DNA of 64,000 bases from CANKHA01 sp035699705 (GCA_035699705.1 DASSPI010000149.1:1-64000); one strand, 5' to 3'. Positions 8,557-17,175 are shown, counted from the first letter of the stretch. The notes: generated by a model from the sequence alone, not told the origin. Made by a program: numbers and translations.

Positions 8557-9522
8557 CTAGTCGTCTTCCGGAAAGCGGCCGCCGATCGCGGGCGCCGCCA
8601 CGCGGCCGGAATATTGCGGGCGCTGGCTTTCCTTCGCCGGTTTATCCACCAGGCTGAGCGCCGCGCGCAATTGCCCGCCGGCGCGATTGAGGATGTCGTT
8701 GGCCTCGTTCAGGTCGCAGCCATGCAACAGCAGGACCGCGACCTTCAGATTGCCGCCTGCCAAGGCCAGCGCGGCGCGGGCGTCGTCACCGCCATGGCCG
8801 GTGAGCTTCGTCAAAATACGCTGGCTGCGCTGCACCAGCTTCTCGTTCACCGCCTGCAAGTCGACCATCAGGCCGTCGTAGACGCGGCCGAGCAGCACCA
8901 TCACCAGCGAAGATAAAACGTTCAACGTAATGCGCTGCGCGGTGCCGGCGTTCATGCGGGTCGAGCCGGCGATCGGCTCGGCGCCGGTATCGAGCCAGAT
9001 CGGATGATCGGCTTCCTTCAGCAGCGGGGTATCCGGATTATTCGCGATGCCGATGGTGAGCGCGCCGCGCTTCTTGCCTTCGCGCAGGCAAGCGAGCGTG
9101 AAGGGCGTGGTGCCGCTGGCCGCGACCGCGATCAGCACGTCTTTCGCCCCGACCTCGTGATCCTGCACCAGCCGATGCGCGTGCTCGAATTCGTCCTCGG
9201 CGCCTTCCACGGCGCGGGTCATGGCGTCCTGGCCGCCGGCCATGAAGAGGAGCAGCCGGTCTTCCGGCCAGCTGAAGGTGGGCATCAACTCGGCGCCGTC
9301 CTGCACCGCCAGGCGTCCGGAGGTGCCGGCGCCGGCATAGATCAGGCGTCCGCCTTCCTTCAGCAGGGCTTCGGTGGCGATTGCCGCCCGCTCAATCGCC
9401 GGCCGCACCGCGCGCACGGCGGCGACCGCGGCCAGTTGTCCCTCAATCATGGCGTCCAGGATGTCCGCGGGCTCCCAGAGGTCGAGATTTGAGTAACGCG
9501 GGCTCGGACGCTCGGTATTCAT
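8557..9522 (-). CDS. murQ: N-acetylmuramic acid 6-phosphate etherase
   Basis: A 321-residue cytosolic enzyme from ATG 9522, preceded by GGGGAG; the frame extends to 9591 without support. It has the SIS fold with the MurQ signatures: YAGAGTSGRLAVQDGAEL at about residue 62 (sugar-phosphate loop and catalytic Glu), AVAASGTTPFTLACL, and GSTRMNAGTAQRITLNVLSS. MurQ removes lactate from MurNAc-6-P to give GlcNAc-6-P in cell-wall recycling. It is divergent from the kinase, deaminase and nagA operon that would take GlcNAc-6-P onward to fructose-6-P. No AnmK, AmpG or NagZ gene is in the window. Confidence 0.93.
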   Translation of the reverse strand: MNTERPSPRYSNLDLWEPADILDAMIEGQLAAVAAVRAVRPAIERAAIATEALLKEGGRLIYAGAGTSGRLAVQDGAELMPTFSWPEDRLLLFMAGGQDAMTRAVEGAEDEFEHAHRLVQDHEVGAKDVLIAVAASGTTPFTLACLREGKKRGALTIGIANNPDTPLLKEADHPIWLDTGAEPIAGSTRMNAGTAQRITLNVLSSLVMVLLGRVYDGLMVDLQAVNEKLVQRSQRILTKLTGHGGDDARAALALAGGNLKVAVLLLHGCDLNEANDILNRAGGQLRAALSLVDKPAKESQRPQYSGRVAAPAIGGRFPEDD

Positions 9523-9550
9523 GGCTCCCCACAGGACTTTAGCCGCTTGG

Positions 9551-9589
9551 GATAACGCGAGTGATCCAAATTCGTTCTGGCGCGTTAAC
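9551..9589. promoter_or_regulatory. Inverted repeat between murQ and the amino-sugar operon (candidate operator)
   Basis: The 102-bp divergent intergenic region contains GATAACGCG at 9551-9559 and CGCGTTAAC at 9581-9589, an inverted pair with 8 of 9 positions matching and arm centres 30 bp (about three helical turns) apart. Its position between two divergent units of the same pathway suits a shared repressor site. No regulator gene is adjacent, so the protein is unknown. It could also be chance. Confidence 0.35.
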
Positions 9590-9624
9590 AACTTGATGGG
9601 GCTAGGGAAACGGAGTGCTCGGAG

Positions 9625-10536
9625 TTGCGTCCCTTGGGCCCAAACGCGCTTTTACTCGGTGTTGACGGCGGCGGCACGCGATGCCGGGTGCGCCTGAGCG
9701 ACGCTACGGGCGCAAAACTCGGCGAAGCAACCGCCGGTCCGGCCAACATCCGCTTCGGCCTGGAACGCAGCTTTTCAGCGATTCTCCAGGCCACCACAGA
9801 ATGCCTCGTCCAGGCCGGTCTCTCAAGCAAGGATTCCTCCCGCGTCACCGCCTGCCTCGCGCTCGCCGGGGCGAGCGAGCCCAAGCATCTGGCGGCGGCG
9901 CAGGATTATCCGCATCCTTTCCGCCGGGCGATCGTGACCACCGATGCGCATGCCGCCTGTGTCGGCGCGCATGGCGGCCGCGACGGCGGGATCATCATCA
10001 TCGGCACCGGCAGCATCGGTTGGGCGGAGCGCAAAGGGCTGCATTATCGCATCGGCGGCTGGGGCTGGCCGATCTCCGATGAAGGCAGCGGCGCCTGGAT
10101 CGGCCATGAAGCGCTGCGCCAGCTGCTCTGGGCCTATGACGGGCGGATCGACTGGTCGCCGCTATTGCGCGCGCTTTTCGCGCGGTTCGAGCAGGACCCG
10201 CATGCTATCCTGCAATGGACGCTCAATGCTTCGCCGCGCGATCTCGGCTCGCTTGCGCCGCTGATCGTGGAACATGCGGCGCAAAACGACCGTGTCGGCC
10301 GGGAGCTTATGCGAATGGCTGCAGTCCATATCGACCGCCTGGCGGAACGCCTGATTTCGGTCGGCACGCAGCGGCTGTCGGTGGTCGGCGGCCTGGCCGA
10401 GCATGTCGCACCCTGGCTGTCGCCAGTCACCAAATCTCATCTCGTTGCGCCGGAAGGCGATGCATTGGATGGCGCGCTGCGTCTGGCGCGGCAGACCGCC
10501 GTGCACCCTCGCTCACCGCTGCTCGAGCGGGCCTGA
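9625..10536 (+). CDS. BadF/BadG/BcrA/BcrD-type N-acetylglucosamine kinase
   Basis: A 303-residue ASKHA-fold kinase. It starts with TTG at 9625, with GGAG four bases away; no in-frame ATG lies before the conserved motif. The phosphate-1 loop is LLGVDGGGTRCRVRL at residues 9-23 and the second phosphate/sugar region is IIGTGSIGWAERKGL followed by GGWGWPISDEGSGAWIG, as in eukaryote-like GlcNAc kinases. It probably phosphorylates GlcNAc (or glucosamine) with ATP after non-PTS uptake. Its stop overlaps the next gene's start (TGATG), so the two are translationally coupled. Confidence 0.85.
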   Translation: MRPLGPNALLLGVDGGGTRCRVRLSDATGAKLGEATAGPANIRFGLERSFSAILQATTECLVQAGLSSKDSSRVTACLALAGASEPKHLAAAQDYPHPFRRAIVTTDAHAACVGAHGGRDGGIIIIGTGSIGWAERKGLHYRIGGWGWPISDEGSGAWIGHEALRQLLWAYDGRIDWSPLLRALFARFEQDPHAILQWTLNASPRDLGSLAPLIVEHAAQNDRVGRELMRMAAVHIDRLAERLISVGTQRLSVVGGLAEHVAPWLSPVTKSHLVAPEGDALDGALRLARQTAVHPRSPLLERA

Positions 10537-11564
10537 TGGACCAGCACGATCGCCAGATGGCGACGGAATTCCGCGAGGCGCCCGTGGTGGTGCGGCGCCA
10601 AGCGGAAGCGCTCGCCGCCCCGCTGGCGGAATTGGCCGCGCGGCTCAGACGCCGGCCGCCCGACGTGGTGGTGACATGCGCCCGCGGCAGCTCGGCGCAT
10701 GCCGCCACCTTCGGCAAGCATCTGTTCGAGCGGCATCTCGGAATCGTTTGCGCGCCGGCGGCGCCCAATATCGCCAGCGTCTACCGCACGCAGATGCGGC
10801 TGAAAGATCAGCTCTTCCTTTCCATCTCGCAATCCGGCCGCAGCGATGACCTGGTCGAATCCGCGCGCATGGCGAAGGCGTCCGGCGCGATCACGGTGGC
10901 GATGGTGAACGACACCGCCAGCCCGCTGGCGGTGGATTCCGACATCGTGCTGCCGATCGGCGCCGGGCTCGAGCACAGCGTGGCGGCTACCAAGACTTTC
11001 GTGGGCTCGCTCGCCGCGTTGCTGCGGCTGACTGCGGCATGGACGGAAGATGCAGATTTCGCCGCGGCGCTCGAAGACTTGCCGGACCGGCTGGCAGCAG
11101 CCTCCGACCTCGATTGGAGCATCGCGCTCGATGCGCTGGCCGCCGCGACCAGCCTGCTGACGCTGGGCCGGGGGCCGACGCTGGCGATCGCGCGCGAGGC
11201 GGCGCTGAAATTCAAGGAGACCTGCGACCTGCCGGCCGAGCCTTTCAGCGGCGCCGAATTCATGCATGGCCCGGTGTCGTTGGTGGATACGCATTATCCG
11301 GTGCTGATCTTTATGCCGACCGACGCGGCAGCGAAGGGGTTGGCCGAGCTCGCGGCCGACTTGGGCGGCAAAGGCGCATCGGTCTTTTTCACCGGCACAA
11401 CCGAAAGCGCGGGAAATCTTCCATCCTTGTCGCCCGAACACCCCGAGGCCGACGCTATTTGTTTGATCCAAAGCCTGTATGGATTATTGGTCATGCTGGC
11501 CGGCCGCCGGGGCACCAATGTCGATCAGCCGCGGCATTTGCGGAAAGTCACGCGAACGCGATGA
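10536..11564 (+). CDS. SIS-domain glucosamine-6-phosphate deaminase (NagB-II / AgaS-like)
   Basis: A 342-residue protein starting at ATG 10536, which overlaps the upstream stop. Two SIS domains are seen. The first, about residues 35-165, has VTCARGSSAHAATFGKHLFE and LFLSISQSGRSDDLVESARM. The second, about 195-330, has TLGRGPTLAIAREAALKFKE and AEPFSGAEFMHGPVSLV. It is like the isomerase half of GlmS but lacks the glutaminase domain, as in NagB-II enzymes that convert GlcN-6-P to fructose-6-P plus ammonia. The operon with nagA and the kinase supports that role. The N-terminus MDQHDRQMATEFREAP is typical of this subgroup. Confidence 0.87.
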   Translation: MDQHDRQMATEFREAPVVVRRQAEALAAPLAELAARLRRRPPDVVVTCARGSSAHAATFGKHLFERHLGIVCAPAAPNIASVYRTQMRLKDQLFLSISQSGRSDDLVESARMAKASGAITVAMVNDTASPLAVDSDIVLPIGAGLEHSVAATKTFVGSLAALLRLTAAWTEDADFAAALEDLPDRLAAASDLDWSIALDALAAATSLLTLGRGPTLAIAREAALKFKETCDLPAEPFSGAEFMHGPVSLVDTHYPVLIFMPTDAAAKGLAELAADLGGKGASVFFTGTTESAGNLPSLSPEHPEADAICLIQSLYGLLVMLAGRRGTNVDQPRHLRKVTRTR

Positions 11565-12709
11565 ACAATAAAGCGACGCAGGCTGTGGCGGCGGACCACA
11601 TCTTCGACGGCGTGACCATGCGCCACGATGCGGCGGTACTGATCGAAGGCGAGAATATCGTCGGCAATGTGTCCCTGGATCAAATTCCGCGTGGCGCGCC
11701 GGTTCAGACGCTCCCCTCCGGCGCATGGCTCGCGCCCGGCTTCATCGACGTGCAGGTGAATGGCGGCGGTGACGTGCTGTTCAATGACAGCCCGACGCCG
11801 GAAGCGGTTGCAACCATTGCCCGCGCGCACCGGAGATTCGGGACGACGGGATTGTTGCCGACCTTCATCACCGACGCCGCCGGAAAGATGCCCGCTGCAA
11901 TTGAGGCCGTGCAGATCGCCATGGATCGCGAGCCGAGCGTGCTCGGCATTCACCTGGAAGGCCCATTCATCTCACCGGAACGGCCCGGCGTGCACGAGAC
12001 GAAATTCATCCGGAAAATCACGCCGGCCGATATCGCGCTGCTCACCAAGCCGCGCAAAGGCGTCACGCTGATCACACTCGCGCCCGAGCAGATGCCGAAA
12101 GGCGCGATCGCGCAGCTCGCCAAGGCCGGCGTTCGCATCTCGCTCGGACATTCCATCGCCAGTTACGAGCAGACGCGCGCCGCAATGAGTGAAGGGCTAA
12201 CCGGCTTCACGCATTTGTTCAACGCCATGCCGCAAATGCTGAGCCGCCAGCCGGGGCCGGTGGCGGCGGCGCTGGAATCGCCTGATGCCTTTTACGGACT
12301 GATCGTCGATGGCGAGCATGTCGATCCGGCCTCGCTTCGTATCGCGGTGCGCGGGCTGGGGCGGCCGATGCTGGTGACCGATGCGATGCCGCCGGTGGGC
12401 GGAAGCCGCGCGACGTTCGCCCTTTACGGCAACGAGATCGCCGTGAGCGGCGGCCTGTTACGCCGCAAGGACGGCACGCTCGCCGGCGCTTTCCTCACCA
12501 TGGCGCAGGCGGTGAATAACTGCGTGCACATGCTCGGCTTGCGCCTGGAGGATGCGCTGCCGCTGGCGTCGCGCAACCCGGCGGATTTCCTCGGGCTTGG
12601 CAGCCGGCTCGGCCAATTGGCGGCAGGATACCGTGCCGACATGGTCGCTTTCCATCCCGAGCGGATCGACGTGATCGAGACCTGGGTGGCGGGAAAGGCC
12701 AGCCGCTGA
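11561..12709 (+). CDS. nagA: N-acetylglucosamine-6-phosphate deacetylase
   Basis: A 382-residue amidohydrolase-superfamily enzyme that removes acetate from GlcNAc-6-P. The start at 11561 forms an ATGA overlap with the deaminase stop. Family motifs in order are PGFIDVQVNGGGDVLFND (about residue 60), the metal/ligand site HLEGPFISPERPGVHE (about 131), LGHSIASYEQTRA, GFTHLFNAMPQMLSRQPG, LIVDGEHVDP and the catalytic Asp in LVTDAMPPVGG. It receives GlcNAc-6-P from both the kinase and MurQ, and its product feeds the deaminase. The length is normal for the family. Confidence 0.93.
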   Translation: MNNKATQAVAADHIFDGVTMRHDAAVLIEGENIVGNVSLDQIPRGAPVQTLPSGAWLAPGFIDVQVNGGGDVLFNDSPTPEAVATIARAHRRFGTTGLLPTFITDAAGKMPAAIEAVQIAMDREPSVLGIHLEGPFISPERPGVHETKFIRKITPADIALLTKPRKGVTLITLAPEQMPKGAIAQLAKAGVRISLGHSIASYEQTRAAMSEGLTGFTHLFNAMPQMLSRQPGPVAAALESPDAFYGLIVDGEHVDPASLRIAVRGLGRPMLVTDAMPPVGGSRATFALYGNEIAVSGGLLRRKDGTLAGAFLTMAQAVNNCVHMLGLRLEDALPLASRNPADFLGLGSRLGQLAAGYRADMVAFHPERIDVIETWVAGKASR

Positions 12710-13245
12710 TGAAGGGGATTCGCGAGACGGGTTTGCGGGCGCTTCTCGCCGCCGTCGCCTGCATCGTCCTGGCCAAGGGGACCGCGGCGGAAACCAAACT
12801 CACCGATTTCAACGGCGAATGGAGCGGCACCGGGCAGGATCGGGATTCTCCGCTGCAATCCTTGCAGGACACCAGCTGCCGCAATGCCGTGCGCGCGACG
12901 GCGCAACGCATGCGTATCGAAATGACCTGTGAACGCAAATCCGGCGTCCGCAAAACTGTCCGGATGAACGTCACGTTGCAGGGTGATCAGTTGACCGGCC
13001 GGATCAATCGGCGGATCTCGCAGCCAGGCAAGGAGGACTCCGTGATCGGCGGCATGCTCTCCGGAACAAAGAGCGATAGTTCCGCCAACCTGACCGTAAG
13101 CTGGAAGGGCCCGACGCCGAGCACGTCCATAAATCTGAAGCTGGAGACGCCGACTTCCTATTCCATGAAGGTGACGGCGCTCGGCCTGACATTCATGGAT
13201 GCGACGTTCAATCGAATTTCGGAGCGCGCGCCGCGGCGGCGCTGA
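12709..13245 (+). CDS. Small secreted protein of unknown function, last gene of the amino-sugar operon
   Basis: A 178-residue protein whose ATG overlaps the nagA stop (TGATG), so it is probably translated with that operon. A signal peptide is clear (LRALLAAVACIVLAKGTAAE). The mature part begins FNGEWSGTGQDRDSPLQ and has two cysteines (SCRNAV, MTCERKSG) and repeated beta-strand-like segments (RMNVTLQGDQLTGRI, LKLETPTSYSMKV). This looks like a small periplasmic beta-barrel or lipocalin-like fold, but I do not recognise a family. A role in the cell envelope would fit its neighbours; this is inference. The C-terminus is very basic (RAPRRR). Confidence 0.7.
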   Translation: MKGIRETGLRALLAAVACIVLAKGTAAETKLTDFNGEWSGTGQDRDSPLQSLQDTSCRNAVRATAQRMRIEMTCERKSGVRKTVRMNVTLQGDQLTGRINRRISQPGKEDSVIGGMLSGTKSDSSANLTVSWKGPTPSTSINLKLETPTSYSMKVTALGLTFMDATFNRISERAPRRR

Positions 13246-13251
13246 GCGCCC

Positions 13252-14262
13252 TTACTGCTTCGGACGCAGATCCAGCCCGACGCCTTTGTTGACGAATTGG
13301 GTGGAATAGGCGCGGCGATAATCCACGTTCGGCTTGGTCACGCCCACGCGCACCATCTTCTCGAAGAAGCTTTTCATGCGCGCATCGGTCAGCGCGCCGA
13401 TGCCGAGCTTCAGCGTGTCGCCGGAATCGACAATGCCGTATTCCTTCATCTTGGCGACAGAATAGGCGATCAATTCGTCGCTCATCTCGGGATTATGCTT
13501 GCGGATCAGCGCATTCGCGGACTTGTTGTCGCCGTAGAGGTAATTGTACCAGCCGATAATCGAGGCATCGACAAAGCGCTGCACCAGGTCGGGCTTCTTC
13601 TCGATCAGCTCGCGGCGGGTTTCGATCAGCGTCGAGTAGGAATCGAAGCCCTTGTCGGCCAGCAGGAAAATCTTCGGCTTGAAGCCGCCCTGCTTCTCCA
13701 CCGCATAAGGCTCCGAGGTGACATAGCCCTGCATCGCGGAGCGCTTGTCGACCAGGAATGGCTGCGCATTGAAGGTGTAGGGCTTCACCTGACTGTCCTT
13801 GAAACCGAAGTCGGCTTTCAGCCACTGGAAATAGCTGGCCATGCCTTCCTTGGAGACGAACAGCGTCCGCGTCTTCAGATCCTCGAACGACGCGACGTCC
13901 GGATGCGCGAGCAGCACCTGCGGATCTTTCTGGAAGATCGCGGCGATCGACACGGTCGGGATGTTCTGCTCGGCGGCATCGAAGGCCTGCAGCGAATTCG
14001 CGCTCATGAAGAAGTCGAGCTTGCCGGCCGGCAGCAGGATGCGGTTGTTTACGTTCGGGCCGCCCGGAACGATGGTGACGTCGAGCCCGTATTTCTTGTA
14101 GGTGCCGTCGGCCACCGCCTGATAGAAGCCGCCGTGCTCGGCTTCCGCCACCCAGTTGGTGCCGAAGGCGACCTTGTCCAGGGTTTGCGCCGAGGCGGGC
14201 GCCACGGTGGCTGCCGCGAATAATCCAAGACTGGCGATTTGAGCGAACTTCCAAAGCGACAT
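13252..14262 (-). CDS. ABC transporter substrate-binding protein, NMT1/THI5-like
   Basis: A 336-residue periplasmic protein with a signal peptide (ASLGLFAAATVAPASAQ). The mature N-terminus (VAFGTNWVAEAEHGGFYQA, KKYGLDVTIVPGGPNVN) is the NMT1/THI5-like pattern seen in binding proteins for pyrimidine (HMP), riboflavin-like or sulfonate ligands. No permease or ATPase is adjacent; the only such pair in the window without its own binding protein is at 6595-8406, separated by the amino-sugar genes. It converges with the small secreted protein gene, 6 bp apart. The ligand is unknown. Confidence 0.82.
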   Translation of the reverse strand: MSLWKFAQIASLGLFAAATVAPASAQTLDKVAFGTNWVAEAEHGGFYQAVADGTYKKYGLDVTIVPGGPNVNNRILLPAGKLDFFMSANSLQAFDAAEQNIPTVSIAAIFQKDPQVLLAHPDVASFEDLKTRTLFVSKEGMASYFQWLKADFGFKDSQVKPYTFNAQPFLVDKRSAMQGYVTSEPYAVEKQGGFKPKIFLLADKGFDSYSTLIETRRELIEKKPDLVQRFVDASIIGWYNYLYGDNKSANALIRKHNPEMSDELIAYSVAKMKEYGIVDSGDTLKLGIGALTDARMKSFFEKMVRVGVTKPNVDYRRAYSTQFVNKGVGLDLRPKQ

Positions 14263-14280
14263 CGGTTATCCATCCGTATT

Positions 14281-14364
14281 CGTCATGCCCGGCCTTGTGC
14301 CGGGCATCCACGTCTTGGCTATATAGCAAGAACGTGGATGGCCGGGACAAGCCCGGCCATGACG
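14281..14364. repeat. 84-bp hairpin-forming GTCATG-CCCGG repeat (family A)
   Basis: Left arm CGTCATGCCCGGCCTTGTGC continues through GCATCCACGTCTTG; the right arm is its near-complete reverse complement, ending GCCCGGCCATGACG, with a short AT-rich loop (GCTATATA). Each arm also holds an internal CCCGG/CCGGG stem. It occupies most of the divergent promoter region between the NMT1-like gene and the creatininase-family gene, 38 bp before the latter start. Related copies are at 8451 and 47347. Confidence 0.75.
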
Positions 14365-14401
14365 ACCTAATATGCCGGTCGGCAGGTGAGGGATTACAAC
14401 A

Positions 14402-15196
14402 ATGCTTCCCAAGCGCGACTGGGCGGACATGACCGCGCAGGATCTCGCCGCCGGTGTCGACAAGACACGCTGGATCGCCGTGCTGCCGCTCGCCGCGGTG
14501 GAACAGCACGGCCCGCATCTGCCGCTCGAGGTCGACGTCAATATTGCGGAAGCCTACCTCGCGCGGACGCGGAAGATCATTCCCGCGGAGCTGCCGGTGA
14601 CTTTCCTGCCGCTGCAGCCGATCGGACTCTCGCAGGAGCATGTGGCTTTTCCCGGCACCCGGACGCTCTCGGCGGAAGCTGCGATCCGCGCCTGGACCGA
14701 GATCGGCGACAGCCTGCACCGCGCCGGCCTGCGCAAGCTGCTGCTGATGACCAGCCACGGCGGCAACAGCGCTGTCATGGACATCGTGGCGCGCGACCTG
14801 CGCGCACGGAACGCCATGTTGGTGGTGACCTGCGGCTGGCATCGGTTCGGTTACCCCGACGGTCTGTTCTCTGCCGAGGAACAAAAGCACGGCATCCACG
14901 GCGGCGAGATCGAGACCTCGCTGATGCTGGCGGCGCGGCCGGACGCCGTGCAGATGGACAAGGCCGATAATTTCACCCCGGCCACGGTGGCGATGGAAAA
15001 GGAATTCCGCTGGCTGCATGCTTCGCGGCCTGCTGGCTTCGGCTGGATGACGCAGGATTTGCATCCCTCCGGCGCAGTCGGCAACGCGAAAGCCGCGACG
15101 GCTGCAAAAGGCGAGGCCGCGCTCGACCATGGCGCCAAGGCCTTTGTCGAATTGCTGCGGGAGATCGACCGCTTCGATCTGGCGGCGCTGCGCTAG
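14402..15196 (+). CDS. Creatininase-family amidohydrolase
   Basis: A 264-residue protein with the metal-binding pattern of the creatininase family: EQHGPHLPLEVDVNIAE (residues 38-54), LLLMTSHGGNSAVMD (about 118-132) and HGIHGGEIETSLML (about 162-175). In known members these Glu, His and Asp residues bind two metals and open a cyclic amide or hydrolyse an N-formyl or similar amide. Creatininase itself is only one activity; many homologues act on unknown amides. It stands alone between an orphan ABC binding protein and nikR, so context gives no substrate. The start ATG at 14402 is the first after the repeat. Confidence 0.85.
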   Translation: MLPKRDWADMTAQDLAAGVDKTRWIAVLPLAAVEQHGPHLPLEVDVNIAEAYLARTRKIIPAELPVTFLPLQPIGLSQEHVAFPGTRTLSAEAAIRAWTEIGDSLHRAGLRKLLLMTSHGGNSAVMDIVARDLRARNAMLVVTCGWHRFGYPDGLFSAEEQKHGIHGGEIETSLMLAARPDAVQMDKADNFTPATVAMEKEFRWLHASRPAGFGWMTQDLHPSGAVGNAKAATAAKGEAALDHGAKAFVELLREIDRFDLAALR

Positions 15197-15293
15197 TGCC
15201 CCGCTTCCGGTTGAGTAGCCGCGTCCGCGACCCCAGCTAATGTGATAAGCAAAGCCATGTCCGCCCATGCGGACGAGCAAACCGGACAATCTT

Positions 15294-15779
15294 ATGCAGC
15301 GCGTGACCATCACCCTCGACGACGAGCTTATGGCCGAGCTCGACCGGATCATCGCGGCCCGCGGCTATCAAAACCGCTCCGAAGCCATTCGCGACCTCGC
15401 CCGCGCCGGCATCCGCCAGGAAGCCGCCACGCTGGACGAAAAGGGCGAATGCGTCGCCGCCCTGGTCTACGTCTATGACCATAATGCCCGGCAACTCTCC
15501 AAGCGCCTGGCTGACACTTTCCACGACCATCACGAGATGTCGCTGGCTTCCATGCACTCGCATCTCGACCATGACAGCTGCATGGAAGTGACCATCCTGC
15601 GGGGGAAGACCGGCAAGGTGCAGCACTTCGCCGAACATGTGATCGCCGAGCGCGGCGTCCGGCACGGCCGGCTCGTGCTGGTGCCGACCGACATGCTGAT
15701 CAAGCCGCATGCGCACGAGGAAGGCGGGCACGACCACCCGCATCCGCATCCCGTGAAGCACCGCCGCCGCCCGGAATAG
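15294..15779 (+). CDS. nikR: Nickel-responsive transcriptional regulator NikR
   Basis: A 161-residue regulator starting at ATG 15294, so that the ribbon-helix-helix domain begins at residue 3 (RVTITLDDELMAELD, then RSEAIRDLAR). The C-terminal ACT-like domain has all high-affinity nickel ligands by alignment with E. coli NikR: His77, His88, His90 and Cys96 (in HDHHE and MHSHLDHDSC). VQHFAEHVIAERGVRHG is also typical. Unusual is a His-rich tail from about residue 136 (seven His), which may store or sense metal. It sits upstream of the nickel permease gene, with a palindrome in between, and so likely represses nickel uptake. Confidence 0.93.
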   Translation: MQRVTITLDDELMAELDRIIAARGYQNRSEAIRDLARAGIRQEAATLDEKGECVAALVYVYDHNARQLSKRLADTFHDHHEMSLASMHSHLDHDSCMEVTILRGKTGKVQHFAEHVIAERGVRHGRLVLVPTDMLIKPHAHEEGGHDHPHPHPVKHRRRPE

Positions 15780-15844
15780 GCCGCATCCGACGGCTGGAAA
15801 GCCTTGCGTCCGGTACGACAATTTTGCTAAATGATCATACTTGA

Positions 15845-15870
15845 TATGATGTTTCTACATAAACATCATA
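15845..15870. promoter_or_regulatory. Perfect 10-6-10 palindrome, probable NikR operator
   Basis: TATGATGTTT-CTACAT-AAACATCATA is a perfect inverted repeat with 10-bp arms and a 6-bp spacer, 36 bp before the nickel permease start. ATGATG half sites recall the TATGA/TCATA halves of NikR boxes. A possible promoter overlaps it: TTGCTA at 15824-15829 and TATGAT at 15845-15850, spaced 15 bp. Binding there would block RNA polymerase. A further ATCATAC lies just upstream (15833-15840). That NikR is the binder is inferred from the neighbouring gene. Confidence 0.7.
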
Positions 15871-15905
15871 CTTTTGACCGCGATTTCCCGATTTGAGGTC
15901 CCTGG

Positions 15906-16982
15906 ATGGCGCCCCGGCTTCTGCGCGTGTTCGATGACCGCGACACCCATACCCGCGGAAAAACCATCGCGCTTTATTCGGTGCTGATCGCCGTCAATTT
16001 CGCGGTCTGGGCCTGGGCCTTCCTCGCGCTGCACGACAACCCGATCCTGCTGGGCACCGCCTTCCTCGCCTACAGCTTCGGGCTGCGCCACGCCGTCGAT
16101 GCCGACCACATCGCCGCCATCGACAATGTCACCCGCAAGCTGATGCAGGAGGGCAAGAAGCCGCTCACCGTCGGCCTGTTCTTCTCGCTCGGCCATTCGA
16201 CGGTGGTGGTGCTTGCTTCCATCGGGATCGCCGTTACCGCCATGGCCTTCAAGGATCAGATGGAAGCATTCCATCCGGTCGGCGGCATGATCGGCATGTC
16301 GGTCTCCGCGGCCTTCCTGCTTCTGATCGGCGCCATCAACCTGGTCGTGCTGGTGAATGTGTACAAGGCATTCCGCCGCGTGAAGAACGGCGGCGCGTAT
16401 TCGGAAGCTGACCTCAACGCCCTCACCGCCAATGGCGGCCTGCTGGCCCGCATCTTCCGCCGGCTGTTCGGCCTGATCGGACGCAGCTGGCACATGTATC
16501 CGCTCGGCTTCCTGTTCGGGCTTGGCTTCGACACCGCGACCGAGGTGGCGCTGCTCGGCATGACCGCGGCGCAGGCCTCGAGCGGTTTGTCGATGTGGTC
16601 GATCCTGATTTTCCCGGCGCTGTTCACCGCCGGCATGACGCTGCTCGACACCACCGACAGCGTGTTGATGGTTCGCGCCTATGGCTGGGCTTTCGTCAAG
16701 CCGGTGCGCAAGCTCTACTACAACATGACGATCACATTCGTATCCGTGGTCGTCGCGGTGCTGGTCGGAGGAATCGAAGCGCTCGGTCTCATCGGCGAGA
16801 AGTTCGGCCTGCGCGGCGGGCTGTGGGATCTGATCGGCGCCTTGAACGAGGAGCTGGAGATGCTCGGTTACCTGATCGTCGCCATCTTCGTCGGCAGCTG
16901 GCTGCTCTCGATGCTGTTCTACCGCCTGAAAGGCTATGACCGGATCGAAGTGGTCCGGGCGGCGGCGCCCGCTCAAAGCTGA
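15906..16982 (+). CDS. hoxN: HoxN/NixA-family nickel/cobalt permease (NiCoT)
   Basis: A 358-residue inner-membrane protein with eight predicted membrane segments. The family signature HX4DH is in RHAVDADHIAAIDN (His62, Asp67, His68), and the other conserved regions LFFSLGHSTVVV, LGFDTATEVALLG and FTAGMTLLDTTDSVLM are all present. NiCoT permeases take up Ni2+ and sometimes Co2+ with high affinity. GAGG lies about 9 bp before the start. The upstream palindrome and nikR make nickel repression very likely. Uptake would serve urease or hydrogenase encoded elsewhere. Confidence 0.93.
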   Translation: MAPRLLRVFDDRDTHTRGKTIALYSVLIAVNFAVWAWAFLALHDNPILLGTAFLAYSFGLRHAVDADHIAAIDNVTRKLMQEGKKPLTVGLFFSLGHSTVVVLASIGIAVTAMAFKDQMEAFHPVGGMIGMSVSAAFLLLIGAINLVVLVNVYKAFRRVKNGGAYSEADLNALTANGGLLARIFRRLFGLIGRSWHMYPLGFLFGLGFDTATEVALLGMTAAQASSGLSMWSILIFPALFTAGMTLLDTTDSVLMVRAYGWAFVKPVRKLYYNMTITFVSVVVAVLVGGIEALGLIGEKFGLRGGLWDLIGALNEELEMLGYLIVAIFVGSWLLSMLFYRLKGYDRIEVVRAAAPAQS

Positions 16983-17175
16983 CGCCCGCGGTGTTTCGCT
17001 GCCGCGCCCGCGCGGTAACCATGCGGCGTTCTGCTACCAATTGACGGCTGCCAGCGACAATCGCGCCCTTGCCTCCGGCGCGGCTATTTGCATTGATATT
17101 CATAATGCCAGGCAAAAAACGCCTTAAGACCCCGGCGGATCAACCGCTCGGGGCATCGGCTATGGGAGGATGACC

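Noticed and set aside
13493..15352. A 619-codon minus-strand frame covering parts of the binding protein, repeat and creatininase genes
   Set aside because: It overlaps two well-supported genes in another frame, has no family motifs, and is rich in Arg, His and Gln as expected for a GC-rich shadow.
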